From contig CAZJTL010000005.1 in NCBI GenBank assembly GCA_964548905.1, positions 6,084 through 70,083 of the forward strand: a stretch of 64,000 nt of DNA, given 5' to 3'. The position numbers were made by a program, and so were the translations under genes. The notes beneath the pieces were generated by a model. That model was given only the letters and a program-made list of their open reading frames with translations, was not told the origin of the DNA and made no database searches. Source of the DNA: CAZJTL01 sp964548905. GTDB lineage: Bacteria > Cyanobacteriota > Cyanobacteriia > Cyanobacteriales > Xenococcaceae. Positions 33,276-41,427 of the stretch are shown here, in pieces (the first letter of the stretch is position 1; the number at the start of each line of letters is the position of its first letter).

Positions 33276-35858
33276 ATGGCAAAACAGCTAAATTCGAGCA
33301 GTTCTGGTCAAATTGTAAGCGCGGCTCTCCATGTAGAAATGGAAAGGTCTTATTTAGAATATGCCATGAGCGTAATTGTCGGACGCGCTTTACCCGACGT
33401 TCGTGATGGTCTTAAACCAGTACATCGTCGTATTTTATATGCTATGTACGAGTTGGGACTGACACCAGACCGACCTTACCGTAAATGCGCTCGTGTTGTT
33501 GGGGATGTATTGGGAAAATATCATCCTCATGGCGATCAAGCAGTTTATGATGCATTAGTAAGGATGGTACAGGATTTTTCCTGCCGCTATCCTTTACTGG
33601 CTGGTCATGGCAATTTTGGGTCGGTAGATAACGATCCACCTGCTGCCATGCGCTACACGGAAACCAGGCTAGCCACGATCGCCCATGAAGCGATGTTAGA
33701 CGAAATAGGTGAAGCAACAGTTGATTTCACCAGTAATTTCGATAATTCGCAACAAGAACCAGTCGTTTTGCCAGTTCAATTACCTATTTTATTACTCAAT
33801 GGCTGCGCTGGTATTGCTGTGGGGATGGCGACTAATATTCCACCTCATAATTTGTCGGAATTAGTAGATGGGTTAATTGCTCTGATTGATAAGCCAGATT
33901 TGGACGAGCGCGAATTGTGGAAAATAATTCCTGGTCCTGATTTTCCCACAGGAGGAGAAATTGTCGATGTTAATGGGATTTGGGATGCTTATCGCACGGG
34001 TAAGGGGATTATTCCTGTCAGAGGTATAGCTCAAATCGAGATTCTAGAGACGGGGAAAAAGCGCCGTAGAGAGAGAACAGCGATCGTCATCACCGAACTA
34101 CCCTATCAGGTAAACAAAGCGGCTTGGATTGAAAAAGTTGCCGAGCTGGTGGGTCAAGGAAAAATAGAAGAAATTGCCGATATTCGAGACGAGAGCGATC
34201 GCGATGGGATTCGAGTCGTCATCGAACTGAAAAAAGATACGCAGCCAGATCTAGTATTAAAGAAACTCTACCATCAAACTGCCCTGCAATCTAGCTTTGG
34301 GGTAATTATGCTAGGGTTGTTGCAAAATAAACCCTGTCAGTTATCTCTGAGAGAATTACTAGGAGAATTTTTAAGCTTCCGCGAACATACTCTTAGAAGA
34401 CAATACGCTTACGAATTAGAACAATCTCAGCAGCGTTTGCATCTGGTTGAAGGGACTTTAGCTGCACTGAATAATCTTGATGCGGTGGTTGACATTCTTA
34501 GGAATGCTCCCGATGGAACGACAGCAAAATATCGCTTTCAAGAGGAATTGGGACTAAGCGAGGCTCAATCTGATTCGATTTTGGCAATGCCAATGCGTCG
34601 CCTAACTGGTTTGGAGAGACAAAAACTGGAAACCGAACAAGCAGAGTTACAGCAGAAAATTACCGAACTAGAGAGACTTTTGCGCGATCGCCACGAATTG
34701 ATGAAATCGCTGAAAAAGGAATTACGAGGACTAAAACGCAAATTTGGAGACGAACGGCGCACTCGCATCGTCCCAGTCGATCCCTCTTTCTGGGAGGAAA
34801 CAGACGCAAAAAGAGACGCGATCGATGTGGAAGCAAGTGAAGGTGAAGGTAATAATTCTGCTACTGCTGGTGAAAAAAGAAAAGCCAAACCCAAAAGTTC
34901 TAATTCTCAATTAGAATTACCACTGGCTTCATCTTTAGAAATTTCAGCAGATGCAGTTGTAGAAATTACTCATCAAGGACAAATCTGGTGGCATTCTTCA
35001 GATTCAGGTAATGGAAAAACTGCCGATCGAACTCTTAAACAAGATGAAGATGCGATCGTCTACAGTCAAACTTTAGGAGAGCGATCGCAATTAGCAATCT
35101 TGACTGATAGTGGTAAGGCTTATCCTTTATCCGTCCAAGATATTCCCAATGAAATCTTCAAACCAAGCAAAAATATTATTAGTCTCTTACCCAAAGGCGC
35201 TCAAAACGATGCCGATCGAGCTATAGCTCACTTTTTCCTGGAAGATTTAGCCGCCGATCGAGATTTACTGTTATTGACTCGCAAAGGAAGAATTAAGCGT
35301 CTACCTATTTCTGAGTTAGATAATCTTACCAATCGTGGTTTAGTGACAATTAAACTCAAAGATGACGATCGCCTCAGCTATTTAGGATTTACTCAAGAAG
35401 GAGAGGAAATCGCGATCGCGACTACATCAGGACGAGTGCTAAGATTTCCCGTCAGCGACGAGTATATACCAATCATGGGACGCAGCGCTCAAGGAAATCA
35501 AGCCTTGCGTTTACGCTATGGCGAAGAGTTAGCTGGTTGCGTTACTCTCAATGCCAATGACAATCTTTTGCTAGTTACCCAAATGGGTTATGGTAAGCGG
35601 ATACCCTTGGAAGCTTTACGTTTGGGAACTCCTGGCGATCTAGGTACAATCGCCATTCAGTTTAAAAACAAAGAAGATAACCTAGCAGCAATGGTGTTAG
35701 CGAAATCGGGAGGACAGGCAATTGTGTTAACGAGCAACCAAGAAAGAATTATCTTAGAGATCGATGCTATTCCTTTACTAGGAAAAGACGGTGCAGGCGA
35801 TCGACTGGCAAAACTCAAGTCACAGGATCGAGTGGTTGAAGTATTGACTAGGGGTTAG
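33276..35858 (+). CDS. gyrA: DNA gyrase/topoisomerase IV subunit A
   Basis: Breakage-reunion subunit of a type IIA topoisomerase. 860 residues. YLEYAMSVIVGRALPDVRDG and KPVHRRILYAMYELG begin the winged-helix region; the catalytic Tyr is in PPAAMRYTETR (about residue 129). Coiled coil and C-gate follow, ending near 500 (LKRKFGDERRTRI), then an acidic low-complexity linker (about 515-545) and a beta-pinwheel. I do not see the QRRGGKG gyrase box in the pinwheel, so it may be the second, ParC-like GyrA paralogue of cyanobacteria (Slr0417 type) and not the supercoiling enzyme. The last residues (LTRG) are followed at once by repeats. Confidence 0.9.
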   Translation: MAKQLNSSSSGQIVSAALHVEMERSYLEYAMSVIVGRALPDVRDGLKPVHRRILYAMYELGLTPDRPYRKCARVVGDVLGKYHPHGDQAVYDALVRMVQDFSCRYPLLAGHGNFGSVDNDPPAAMRYTETRLATIAHEAMLDEIGEATVDFTSNFDNSQQEPVVLPVQLPILLLNGCAGIAVGMATNIPPHNLSELVDGLIALIDKPDLDERELWKIIPGPDFPTGGEIVDVNGIWDAYRTGKGIIPVRGIAQIEILETGKKRRRERTAIVITELPYQVNKAAWIEKVAELVGQGKIEEIADIRDESDRDGIRVVIELKKDTQPDLVLKKLYHQTALQSSFGVIMLGLLQNKPCQLSLRELLGEFLSFREHTLRRQYAYELEQSQQRLHLVEGTLAALNNLDAVVDILRNAPDGTTAKYRFQEELGLSEAQSDSILAMPMRRLTGLERQKLETEQAELQQKITELERLLRDRHELMKSLKKELRGLKRKFGDERRTRIVPVDPSFWEETDAKRDAIDVEASEGEGNNSATAGEKRKAKPKSSNSQLELPLASSLEISADAVVEITHQGQIWWHSSDSGNGKTADRTLKQDEDAIVYSQTLGERSQLAILTDSGKAYPLSVQDIPNEIFKPSKNIISLLPKGAQNDADRAIAHFFLEDLAADRDLLLLTRKGRIKRLPISELDNLTNRGLVTIKLKDDDRLSYLGFTQEGEEIAIATTSGRVLRFPVSDEYIPIMGRSAQGNQALRLRYGEELAGCVTLNANDNLLLVTQMGYGKRIPLEALRLGTPGDLGTIAIQFKNKEDNLAAMVLAKSGGQAIVLTSNQERIILEIDAIPLLGKDGAGDRLAKLKSQDRVVEVLTRG

Positions 35859-35942
35859 GGTGTAGGGAAAGTAGCAAGTAGCAAGTAGTAAGTAGCAAGT
35901 AAAAACTTCTGCCTTCAATGAACAATGAACAATGAACAATGA
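35859..35942. repeat. Heptamer arrays (AGTAGCA, TGAACAA)
   Basis: AGTAGCA/AGCAAGT units followed by five ATGAACA units, the last of which supplies the ATG of the DUF952 remnant. Confidence 0.8.
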
Positions 35943-36130
35943 ACAATGAACTAAACTCCGAACCAATTTTTCACATAACCTCGCGATCGCAGTGGCAACA
36001 GGCACTAGAAATAGGAATTTATCAGGCTGAATCTCTTAAAAATGAGGGATTTATTCACTTTTCTAAATTTGAACAAGTGGTTGCTACGGCTAATCGTTTT
36101 TTTATTGTTGAAGAAATTGCTAAACTATAA
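35939..36130 (+). pseudogene. 3'-truncated DUF952 family gene
   Basis: Encodes MNNELNSEPIFHITSRSQWQQALEIGIYQAESLKNEGFIHFSKFEQVVATANRFF..., the N-terminal half of a DUF952 protein (normally about 110 residues; here 63). IFHITSR and EGFIHFS are the family signatures. The frame stops inside the palindrome that precedes the Phd/PIN toxin-antitoxin operon, and I could not find the missing half beyond that operon. The first residues come from an ATGAACA heptamer. Probably a fragment left by toxin-antitoxin insertion. Confidence 0.7.
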
Positions 36131-36153
36131 CTATAGTCATGACTATAGTTATA
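36126..36153. promoter_or_regulatory. 28-bp perfect palindrome, probable antitoxin operator
   Basis: Half-site TATAACTATAGTCA followed directly by its reverse complement, centred between 36139 and 36140, ending 5 bases before the GTG of the antitoxin. Phd/YefM-type antitoxins bind such palindromes to repress their own operon. Confidence 0.75.
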
Positions 36154-36157
36154 AACC

Positions 36158-36388
36158 GTGGAAATATCTAAAAGTCAACTTAAAAGTAAGCTTCTTGAAG
36201 TCCTCAGAGAAGTTGAATCAGAAAATACAGAAGTAATTGTGACCGATCGCGGTAAGCCTGTAGCTAAGATATCTAAATTCCAGTATGCGCCTACAACTGA
36301 GGAGTTGTTTAAAGATTTGCGAGGGCGCATTAAATATTTTGAAGACCCTACTGCTCCTACTATAGAAGAATGGGGTGATGAGATTTGA
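36158..36388 (+). CDS. Phd/YefM-type antitoxin
   Basis: 76 residues from GTG (MEISKSQLKSKLLEVLREVE). The N-terminal Phd fold is clear in SENTEVIVTDRGKPVAKISKF (about 22-42); the C-terminal part (EELFKDLRGRIKYFEDPTAPTIEEWGDEI) is the flexible toxin-binding tail. It should neutralise the PIN toxin encoded next and repress through the palindrome just upstream. The stop overlaps the toxin start by 4 bases, giving translational coupling. Confidence 0.88.
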   Translation: MEISKSQLKSKLLEVLREVESENTEVIVTDRGKPVAKISKFQYAPTTEELFKDLRGRIKYFEDPTAPTIEEWGDEI

Positions 36389-36777
36389 GCATTGTTTTGG
36401 ACACCTGTGCTTTACTTTGGTGGAGTCTAGATCCAAAGGAGTTTTCTGATTCTGCGAGAATCGCCATTGAAAAAATGGAACGAGAAAAAAATGGTGTAAC
36501 TCCATCAATGGCTATTTGGGAAATCGCCATCAAGGTTAAGAATAAAAAATTAGATTTAGGTATTCCTTTAGAAACCTATGTTACTAAACTAAAACAGTCT
36601 GATGTGGTACGAATTATGCCAGTAGATGAAGATATTTTGCTTAAAAGTGTAAACTTGCAATGGTCACATCGGGATCCGGTTGACAGAATAATGGTTGCCT
36701 TAGCTATACATAACGGTTGCTCGATTATTACCAAAGATTTGTCAATTAGAGAATTTTATGACCATACTATTTGGTAG
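36385..36777 (+). CDS. PIN-domain toxin (VapC-like ribonuclease)
   Basis: 130-residue Mg2+-dependent ribonuclease of the PIN family. TTG start at 36385 within the TTGA overlap. Acidic active-site residues: D6 in VLDTCALLWW, E45 in SMAIWEIAIK, D93-D96 in HRDPVDRIMVA and D113 in IITKDLSIREF. Partner is the Phd/YefM antitoxin immediately upstream. PIN with Phd is a common hybrid pairing in cyanobacteria. The operon is inserted at a DUF952 gene that it truncated. Confidence 0.88.
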   Translation: MSIVLDTCALLWWSLDPKEFSDSARIAIEKMEREKNGVTPSMAIWEIAIKVKNKKLDLGIPLETYVTKLKQSDVVRIMPVDEDILLKSVNLQWSHRDPVDRIMVALAIHNGCSIITKDLSIREFYDHTIW

Positions 36778-36976
36778 GTAGTTCGACAACAAGTAGCCCA
36801 AGTTAGCACTCCTCGACTTGCTAGTACATCAAGTCATAAGTTATGCAACATGCTTAAAAAGCTACAAACCTTAACTTAAAACAGATTGAACTTCGAACTT
36901 CTGCCTTCGAACTTCTGCCTTCTTGTACTAGTACGGTCATTAACCTGTTTGACTTGATTTGCCATTAAAGAATAAC
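36778..36976. other. Short spacer after toxin gene
   Basis: AT-rich; includes GAACTTCTGCCTTC-type repeat (36893-36923). I searched for the missing DUF952 half here and did not see it. Confidence 0.5.
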
Positions 36977-38572
36977 TCAAAAATGACGTTCTAACTTCAG
37001 CGATCGCTCTGGTGCTATTTTTTTCACTTCATCGGTAAGATTTAACCATTGTTGTAATTGTCCCATTTGAAAGGTACGGCTCATGACTACATAAATAGAA
37101 GTTTGATCGCAACCTATTCCCGCAGTAATTATATTTTCCCAAGATTCGGCATTTAGTTCATCAATAACTTGCCACTGTTCGTTTTCCCATTTCAATTGAC
37201 GACAGAAGGAAAAAGGTGCTTGTTTTTTCCCTGTAATTAACAGTTTTTGCAAAGTTTTACGAATTAAATTGGGATAAAATCGACCGATCGAAAGCATGAC
37301 TACCCTTAGAATCATCAAATTTAAAGGAGTCATTTGTTTTTGTTTCGCCCATCCGAACCAACCTGCGATCGAGATGTCATTTTCGTCAATTTGAGTTTTG
37401 TAATTACCAACTAAATGAGCGACAGCATTTTTAACCTTCTTTCCTTCTTTAACTTGCAGAGAAAATTGAGTATCAGAAGCAATTAATTGAGCATCGCGAA
37501 ATAGTTTGAATACTCCACCCTTGTTGAGTGCTAAATATAATTCGGTTTGCTGGCGGCGATCGATCAAAATTCCTGCTTCTTCCAGCCAAAAACGTCCTTG
37601 TGGACGAGGTTTGAGGGGAGGACGAGCAGGGATAAAATCTCGCCAAGCTAAGAGATAATTCCAAGTATGATGACCGATGATATGGTCGTCGGCGTAACAA
37701 GGAGCTAAACCGTTTGCCAATCCTTTGAGAAATTGGTCATTAATATTGAGCGCTTCGGGCATCCATTTACCCACCAATTCAAAACCGTGAGGAAAGAAAT
37801 TATAAGTGTTGCGGCTGGTATATTCTCCTCCGTAAGAGCCGTCTGGATGAACAAAATGAGAAGCTAGGATTACCGCTTTGGCGATCGCGTCTTTGAGTCG
37901 ATTATTGTTGGGAATCAGTTCGTAAATGCGAGCCAAACATGATATGGTCAGGGTATGATAGCCTGGGTCACAACCTTCATATTCTTGAAACCAGCCTTCA
38001 GGATTTTGCCAAGATAAGACTTGTTCTAAACGTTGCTGTTTGTTTTCATTCCAGCGATCGGTATTGAGTAATCGAGATAGTAATTCTAAGCAGAGAACGA
38101 TTAAAGCCTGATGATTAGTTAATCTACCGCTTTCTTGATGGTGTGCTAGCCAGTCAGCGCGTTTGACAAAAAAATCGATCGCCCGTTGATTGTTCAATCC
38201 TAAGAGTCTATAACTTTCTATACAAGCTAACAGGGAAAAAGCGGCTGCACCACCTGCTCTTTCAAAGGGAAAATAATCATCACAAGATCCATCTGGATGA
38301 GCGCTAGTAGCTGCATAGAGAATTCCTGCTTCCACCCAATCGCGAATGACAGGCTGTTGGTAAAAATGGTTGCCAAGAAGGTCGGTATGATAGGCTAGAG
38401 CTAGGGGATAGACAAATTCCTGAGACATTCCACTGGGGAAGTCAATAATTTTATACTGCCAAAAATTGCGATCGAAACATCCGTAGGTAGGACTATGATG
38501 ATTGCGGTCTAAAAGAGTGAGAATTTTAGGAATTTGAGCCAGCGCTTCTTTAGCAAATAAATCCCTACTCAT
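36977..38572 (-). CDS. Conserved protein, probable (alpha/alpha) toroid glycan-active enzyme
   Basis: 531 residues, no signal peptide. Not recognised with certainty. The N-terminal 320 residues show repeated helical signatures with aromatic and acidic residues (YAATSAHPDGSCDDYFPFERAGGAAAF, WQNPEGWFQEYEGCDPGYHT, SHFVHPDGSYGGEYTSRNTYNFFPHGFE), like alpha/alpha-barrel hydrolases or polysaccharide lyases (heparinase II/III or terpene-cyclase-like toroid). The C-terminal part is beta-rich (RFWLEEAGILIDRRQQTELYLALNKGGVFKLF). D/E and Y/H residues in the repeats are candidate catalytic residues. Its role in glycan metabolism is inference; no neighbouring polysaccharide gene supports it. Confidence 0.6.
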   Translation of the reverse strand: MSRDLFAKEALAQIPKILTLLDRNHHSPTYGCFDRNFWQYKIIDFPSGMSQEFVYPLALAYHTDLLGNHFYQQPVIRDWVEAGILYAATSAHPDGSCDDYFPFERAGGAAAFSLLACIESYRLLGLNNQRAIDFFVKRADWLAHHQESGRLTNHQALIVLCLELLSRLLNTDRWNENKQQRLEQVLSWQNPEGWFQEYEGCDPGYHTLTISCLARIYELIPNNNRLKDAIAKAVILASHFVHPDGSYGGEYTSRNTYNFFPHGFELVGKWMPEALNINDQFLKGLANGLAPCYADDHIIGHHTWNYLLAWRDFIPARPPLKPRPQGRFWLEEAGILIDRRQQTELYLALNKGGVFKLFRDAQLIASDTQFSLQVKEGKKVKNAVAHLVGNYKTQIDENDISIAGWFGWAKQKQMTPLNLMILRVVMLSIGRFYPNLIRKTLQKLLITGKKQAPFSFCRQLKWENEQWQVIDELNAESWENIITAGIGCDQTSIYVVMSRTFQMGQLQQWLNLTDEVKKIAPERSLKLERHF

Positions 38573-38659
38573 ATGGCTTTAGCTCTCATTAGCTGAATGA
38601 AAACGACCATTATAAGCTGTTGTTCATTTAAATTGTATAAGTAGTCGGACAAAATTAAA

Positions 38660-38752
38660 TCCATAGGTGGAGGCAGGGAGCAGGCAGCAGGGAGCAGGCA
38701 GTAGGGGGGAAACCAATGAACTATGAACCATGAACCATGAACTAAAATAGGT
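38660..38752. repeat. Heptamer arrays upstream of prfB
   Basis: GGGAGCA/GGCAGCA units at 38671-38705 and ATGAACC units at 38716-38742, 30 bases before the prfB start. Confidence 0.75.
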
Positions 38753-38781
38753 AAATAAACTTTGAAAAGATCGAGTTAAAG

Positions 38782-39892
38782 ATGGAAGTTTCCGAGCTTA
38801 AAAAAGAAATTGAAGTACTCTCCTCGCGCCTGGGTAAAACCCAGGAGTATCTTTGACCTGCCCGCTCTCAATGCTAAAATTCAAGACTTAGAACAGTTAG
38901 CATCTCAACCAGACTTTTGGGATAATTCCGAAACAGCCCAAAATACCCTGCAAGAACTCAACGACCTGAAATCTAATCTAGAGCAGTATCATCAATGGCA
39001 AGCTAGTTTAGAAGATACTAAAGCGATCGCCCAATTGTTAGAAGTAGAAGCAGACGATGCACTGCAACAAGAAGCCGAAACAACTTTAGTGCAACTGCAA
39101 CAAGAATTAGAACGTTGGGAATTGCAACAATTATTGTCAGGGCCTTACGATGCTAAAGGAGCAGTCTTAACTATTAATGCTGGTGCGGGTGGTACAGATG
39201 CTCAAGATTGGGCAGAGATGTTATTGCGAATGTATACTCGTTGGGGCGAAAAACAAGGTTATAAGGTTCATCTGACCGATATCTCCGAAGGTGAAGAAGC
39301 AGGACTTAAATCGGCGACGTTAGAAATTGATGGACGTTATGCCTTTGGTTATCTCAAAGGAGAGAAAGGAACACACCGATTAGTCAGAATTTCTCCTTTC
39401 AATGCTAACGGTAAACGTCAGACTAGTTTTGCTGGTGTAGAAGTTATGCCCGTTTTAGGAGAAGAAGCGGTTAAAGTAGAAATTCCTGAAAAGGATTTGG
39501 AAATTACTACTTCTCGTGCTGGTGGTAAAGGCGGACAAAACGTCAACAAAGTAGAAACTGCGGTTCGAGTTGTTCACTTACCTACAGGCATTGCCGTTCG
39601 TTGTACAGAAGAGCGATCGCAGCTACAAAACAAAGAAAGAGCGCTAGCTCTCCTCAAAGCTAAGTTACTGGTCATTCTACAAGAACAAAGAGCCAAAGCG
39701 ATCGCCGAGATTCGAGGCGATATGGTAGAAGCAGCTTGGGGCAATCAAATCCGCAATTATGTTTTTCATCCCTATCAAATGGTCAAAGATTTGCGAACCA
39801 GTACAGAAACTACTGCTATCAATGATGTCATGAACGGAGAATTAAATAATTTCATTGAATCTTATTTGCGGAAAGAGAATCAATTAATATAG
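38782..39892 (+). CDS. prfB: Peptide chain release factor 2, with programmed +1 frameshift
   Basis: RF2, releases the peptide at UGA and UAA. Zero frame from ATG 38782 reads MEVSELKKEIEVLSSRLGKTQEYL then in-frame TGA at 38854. The junction CAGGAGTATCTTTGAC (38842-38857) matches the known prfB slip site: Shine-Dalgarno-like AGGAG, then CTT TGA C, where the ribosome slips +1 to read GAC (Asp). The rest continues in the +1 frame to 39892 with the RF2 stop-recognition SPF in VRISPFNA and the catalytic GGQ in RAGGKGGQNVNK. A join is therefore expected, 38782..38853 plus 38855..39892. This autoregulation senses RF2 levels. An annotation starting at 38810 would miss the true N-terminus. Confidence 0.95.
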
Positions 39893-39940
39893 TTCATGGT
39901 TCATAGTTCATGGTTCATGGCGAAGGCAGAGGGCAGAAGG

Positions 39941-39983
39941 ACGGCGCTTTTTATTCTGAAGACGCTTCAGAATCCGCGCCTCC
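39941..39983 (-). repeat. Hairpin cassette (inner stem TTCTGAAG/CTTCAGAA)
   Basis: Reverse-orientation copy: ACGGCGC ... CGCGCCTCC outer arms, inner stem TTCTGAAG-ACG-CTTCAGAA. It splits a GGCAGAA array. Confidence 0.7.
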
Positions 39984-40020
39984 AGAAGGCAGGAGGCAGG
40001 AGGTTTTAAAGTCAGAAGTC

Positions 40021-40048
40021 GTAGGGGCGAATGGCCATTCGCCCGTAC
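40021..40048. repeat. Dispersed palindromic element (GGGCGAAT core)
   Basis: GTAG + GGGCGAATGGCCATTCGCCC + GTAC; the 20-base core is a perfect palindrome. Related to 7677-7704. Confidence 0.8.
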
Positions 40049-40215
40049 AGAAGTCAGAAGGCAATAGTTTTTATTTCTTCCTCCGCTCCCCCTGCTTCCC
40101 CAACTTCCCCCGCTTTCCCTGCTTTCTTTTCCCCTACCCCCCTACACCCATACACCCCTAATCCCTAGCCCCTAGCCCCTAACCCCTAGCCCCTAACCCC
40201 TAATCCCTCCAATCT

Positions 40216-41382
40216 ATGCAATTCACCTGTTCTCAAAGCGATTTTAATAGCAATTTATCTTTAGTTAACCGTGCTATCCCTTCTCGTCCAACTAATCCTA
40301 TTTTGGCTAATGTGTTGTTGATTGCGGACGAAGAGGCGCAAAAAATTAATTTAACGGCTTTTGACTCAACTCTTGGTATTTATACTAGCTTTAATGCAGA
40401 AATTACCGAAGGCGGAAGTTTAACTATTCCAGCTAAATTAGTCAGCGATATTGTTTCTCGTCTGAGTGAGGGAGAAATTACCATTTCTATGCAGGAATCT
40501 GACAATGGTGAAGAAGATATTCGGATTACTCTAGCTTCAGCCTCTGGGCAGTTCCAATTTAGAGGAATAAGCGCTACAGACTACCCGGAACTTCCTACAG
40601 TAGACGATGGCGAAAAGATTGTCTTACCAGTTTCGTTGATCTTAGAAGGCTTAAGAGGATCTGCTTTTGCAGCCAGTGTTGATGAAACTAAACAAATTTT
40701 AAGCGGGGTACATTTACGCAGCCAAGAGCCAAATTGTTTGGAATTTGCAGCTACAGACGGACATCGCTTATCAGTCGTCAGCGCTATTTTAGAATCTGAA
40801 GCTGAAGATAACTCGACAACTAGTTTTGACTCTCTAGCGGTAACAATTCCTGCTAGAGCTTTAAGGGAACTAGAAAAAATGCTCAGCAGTCTTCAACCTA
40901 CAGATACGATCGATGTACGCTTAAATGAATCGCAAATAATGTTTGACTTTGGCGATCGCCGTTTAACTAGTCGCATTCTTGAAGGTGCTTATCCAGCCTA
41001 CCAACAATTAATTCCTCGTCAATTTGCCCGTCAGGTGACGGTTGAACGCAAAAGATTGATAAGTAGTTTAGAATTGGTAGCGGTTTTAGCCGATCAAAAA
41101 AATAATATTGTTAAATTTTCTCTAGATGGCGATCGCAATCAGTTGATCTTGTCTGTAGAAGCTCAAGATGTAGGTAAAGCCAAACAGTCAATGCCAGCAG
41201 AAATTCTTGGTGGGAATCTAGATATCGCTTTCAATATTAAATATCTCATGGATGGGCTAAAAGCTCTTTCCACCGCAGATATCAAAATGCAACTAAACGA
41301 ATGGAATCAACCAGTAATTTTTAATCCTTTGGGGGGAGCGCAGATGACATATCTAGTCATGCCAGTACAAATTAGAAATTAA
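40216..41382 (+). CDS. dnaN: DNA polymerase III subunit beta (sliding clamp)
   Basis: Forms the dimeric ring that tethers DNA polymerase III to template. 388 residues, full length, three clamp domains. N-terminal MQFTCSQSDFNSNLSLVNRAIPSRPTNPILANVLL, central ATDGHRLSVVSA (about 176-187) and C-terminal ILSVEAQDVGKAKQSMP and VIFNPLGGAQMTYLVMPVQ. The start directly follows a CCCCTAA array. Next gene, TonB-like, is 45 bases downstream on the same strand. No dnaA is nearby, so this is not evidence of the chromosomal origin. Confidence 0.97.
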   Translation: MQFTCSQSDFNSNLSLVNRAIPSRPTNPILANVLLIADEEAQKINLTAFDSTLGIYTSFNAEITEGGSLTIPAKLVSDIVSRLSEGEITISMQESDNGEEDIRITLASASGQFQFRGISATDYPELPTVDDGEKIVLPVSLILEGLRGSAFAASVDETKQILSGVHLRSQEPNCLEFAATDGHRLSVVSAILESEAEDNSTTSFDSLAVTIPARALRELEKMLSSLQPTDTIDVRLNESQIMFDFGDRRLTSRILEGAYPAYQQLIPRQFARQVTVERKRLISSLELVAVLADQKNNIVKFSLDGDRNQLILSVEAQDVGKAKQSMPAEILGGNLDIAFNIKYLMDGLKALSTADIKMQLNEWNQPVIFNPLGGAQMTYLVMPVQIRN

Positions 41383-41427
41383 TGCACAAATTAATGCACA
41401 CAAAAGGCGATTTTCAGTTTCGAGCTT

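Larger units (their letters stand above)
39893..40215. repeat. Dense heptamer region between prfB and dnaN
   Basis: GTTCATG units, GGCAGAA units split by a hairpin cassette (39941-39983), an AGTCAGA-flanked palindrome (40021-40048), TTCCCCNGC units and CCCCTAA/CCCCTAG units to the dnaN start. No gene: the 83-codon frame at 39910-40161 is made of repeats. Confidence 0.85.

Noticed and set aside
39910..40161. An 83-codon forward reading frame between prfB and dnaN
   Set aside because: Entirely made of heptamer repeats and a hairpin cassette; no family resemblance and low-complexity translation.
40216..41382. Chromosomal origin near dnaN
   Set aside because: No dnaA gene or cluster of DnaA boxes was seen; dnaN is often distant from oriC in cyanobacteria.
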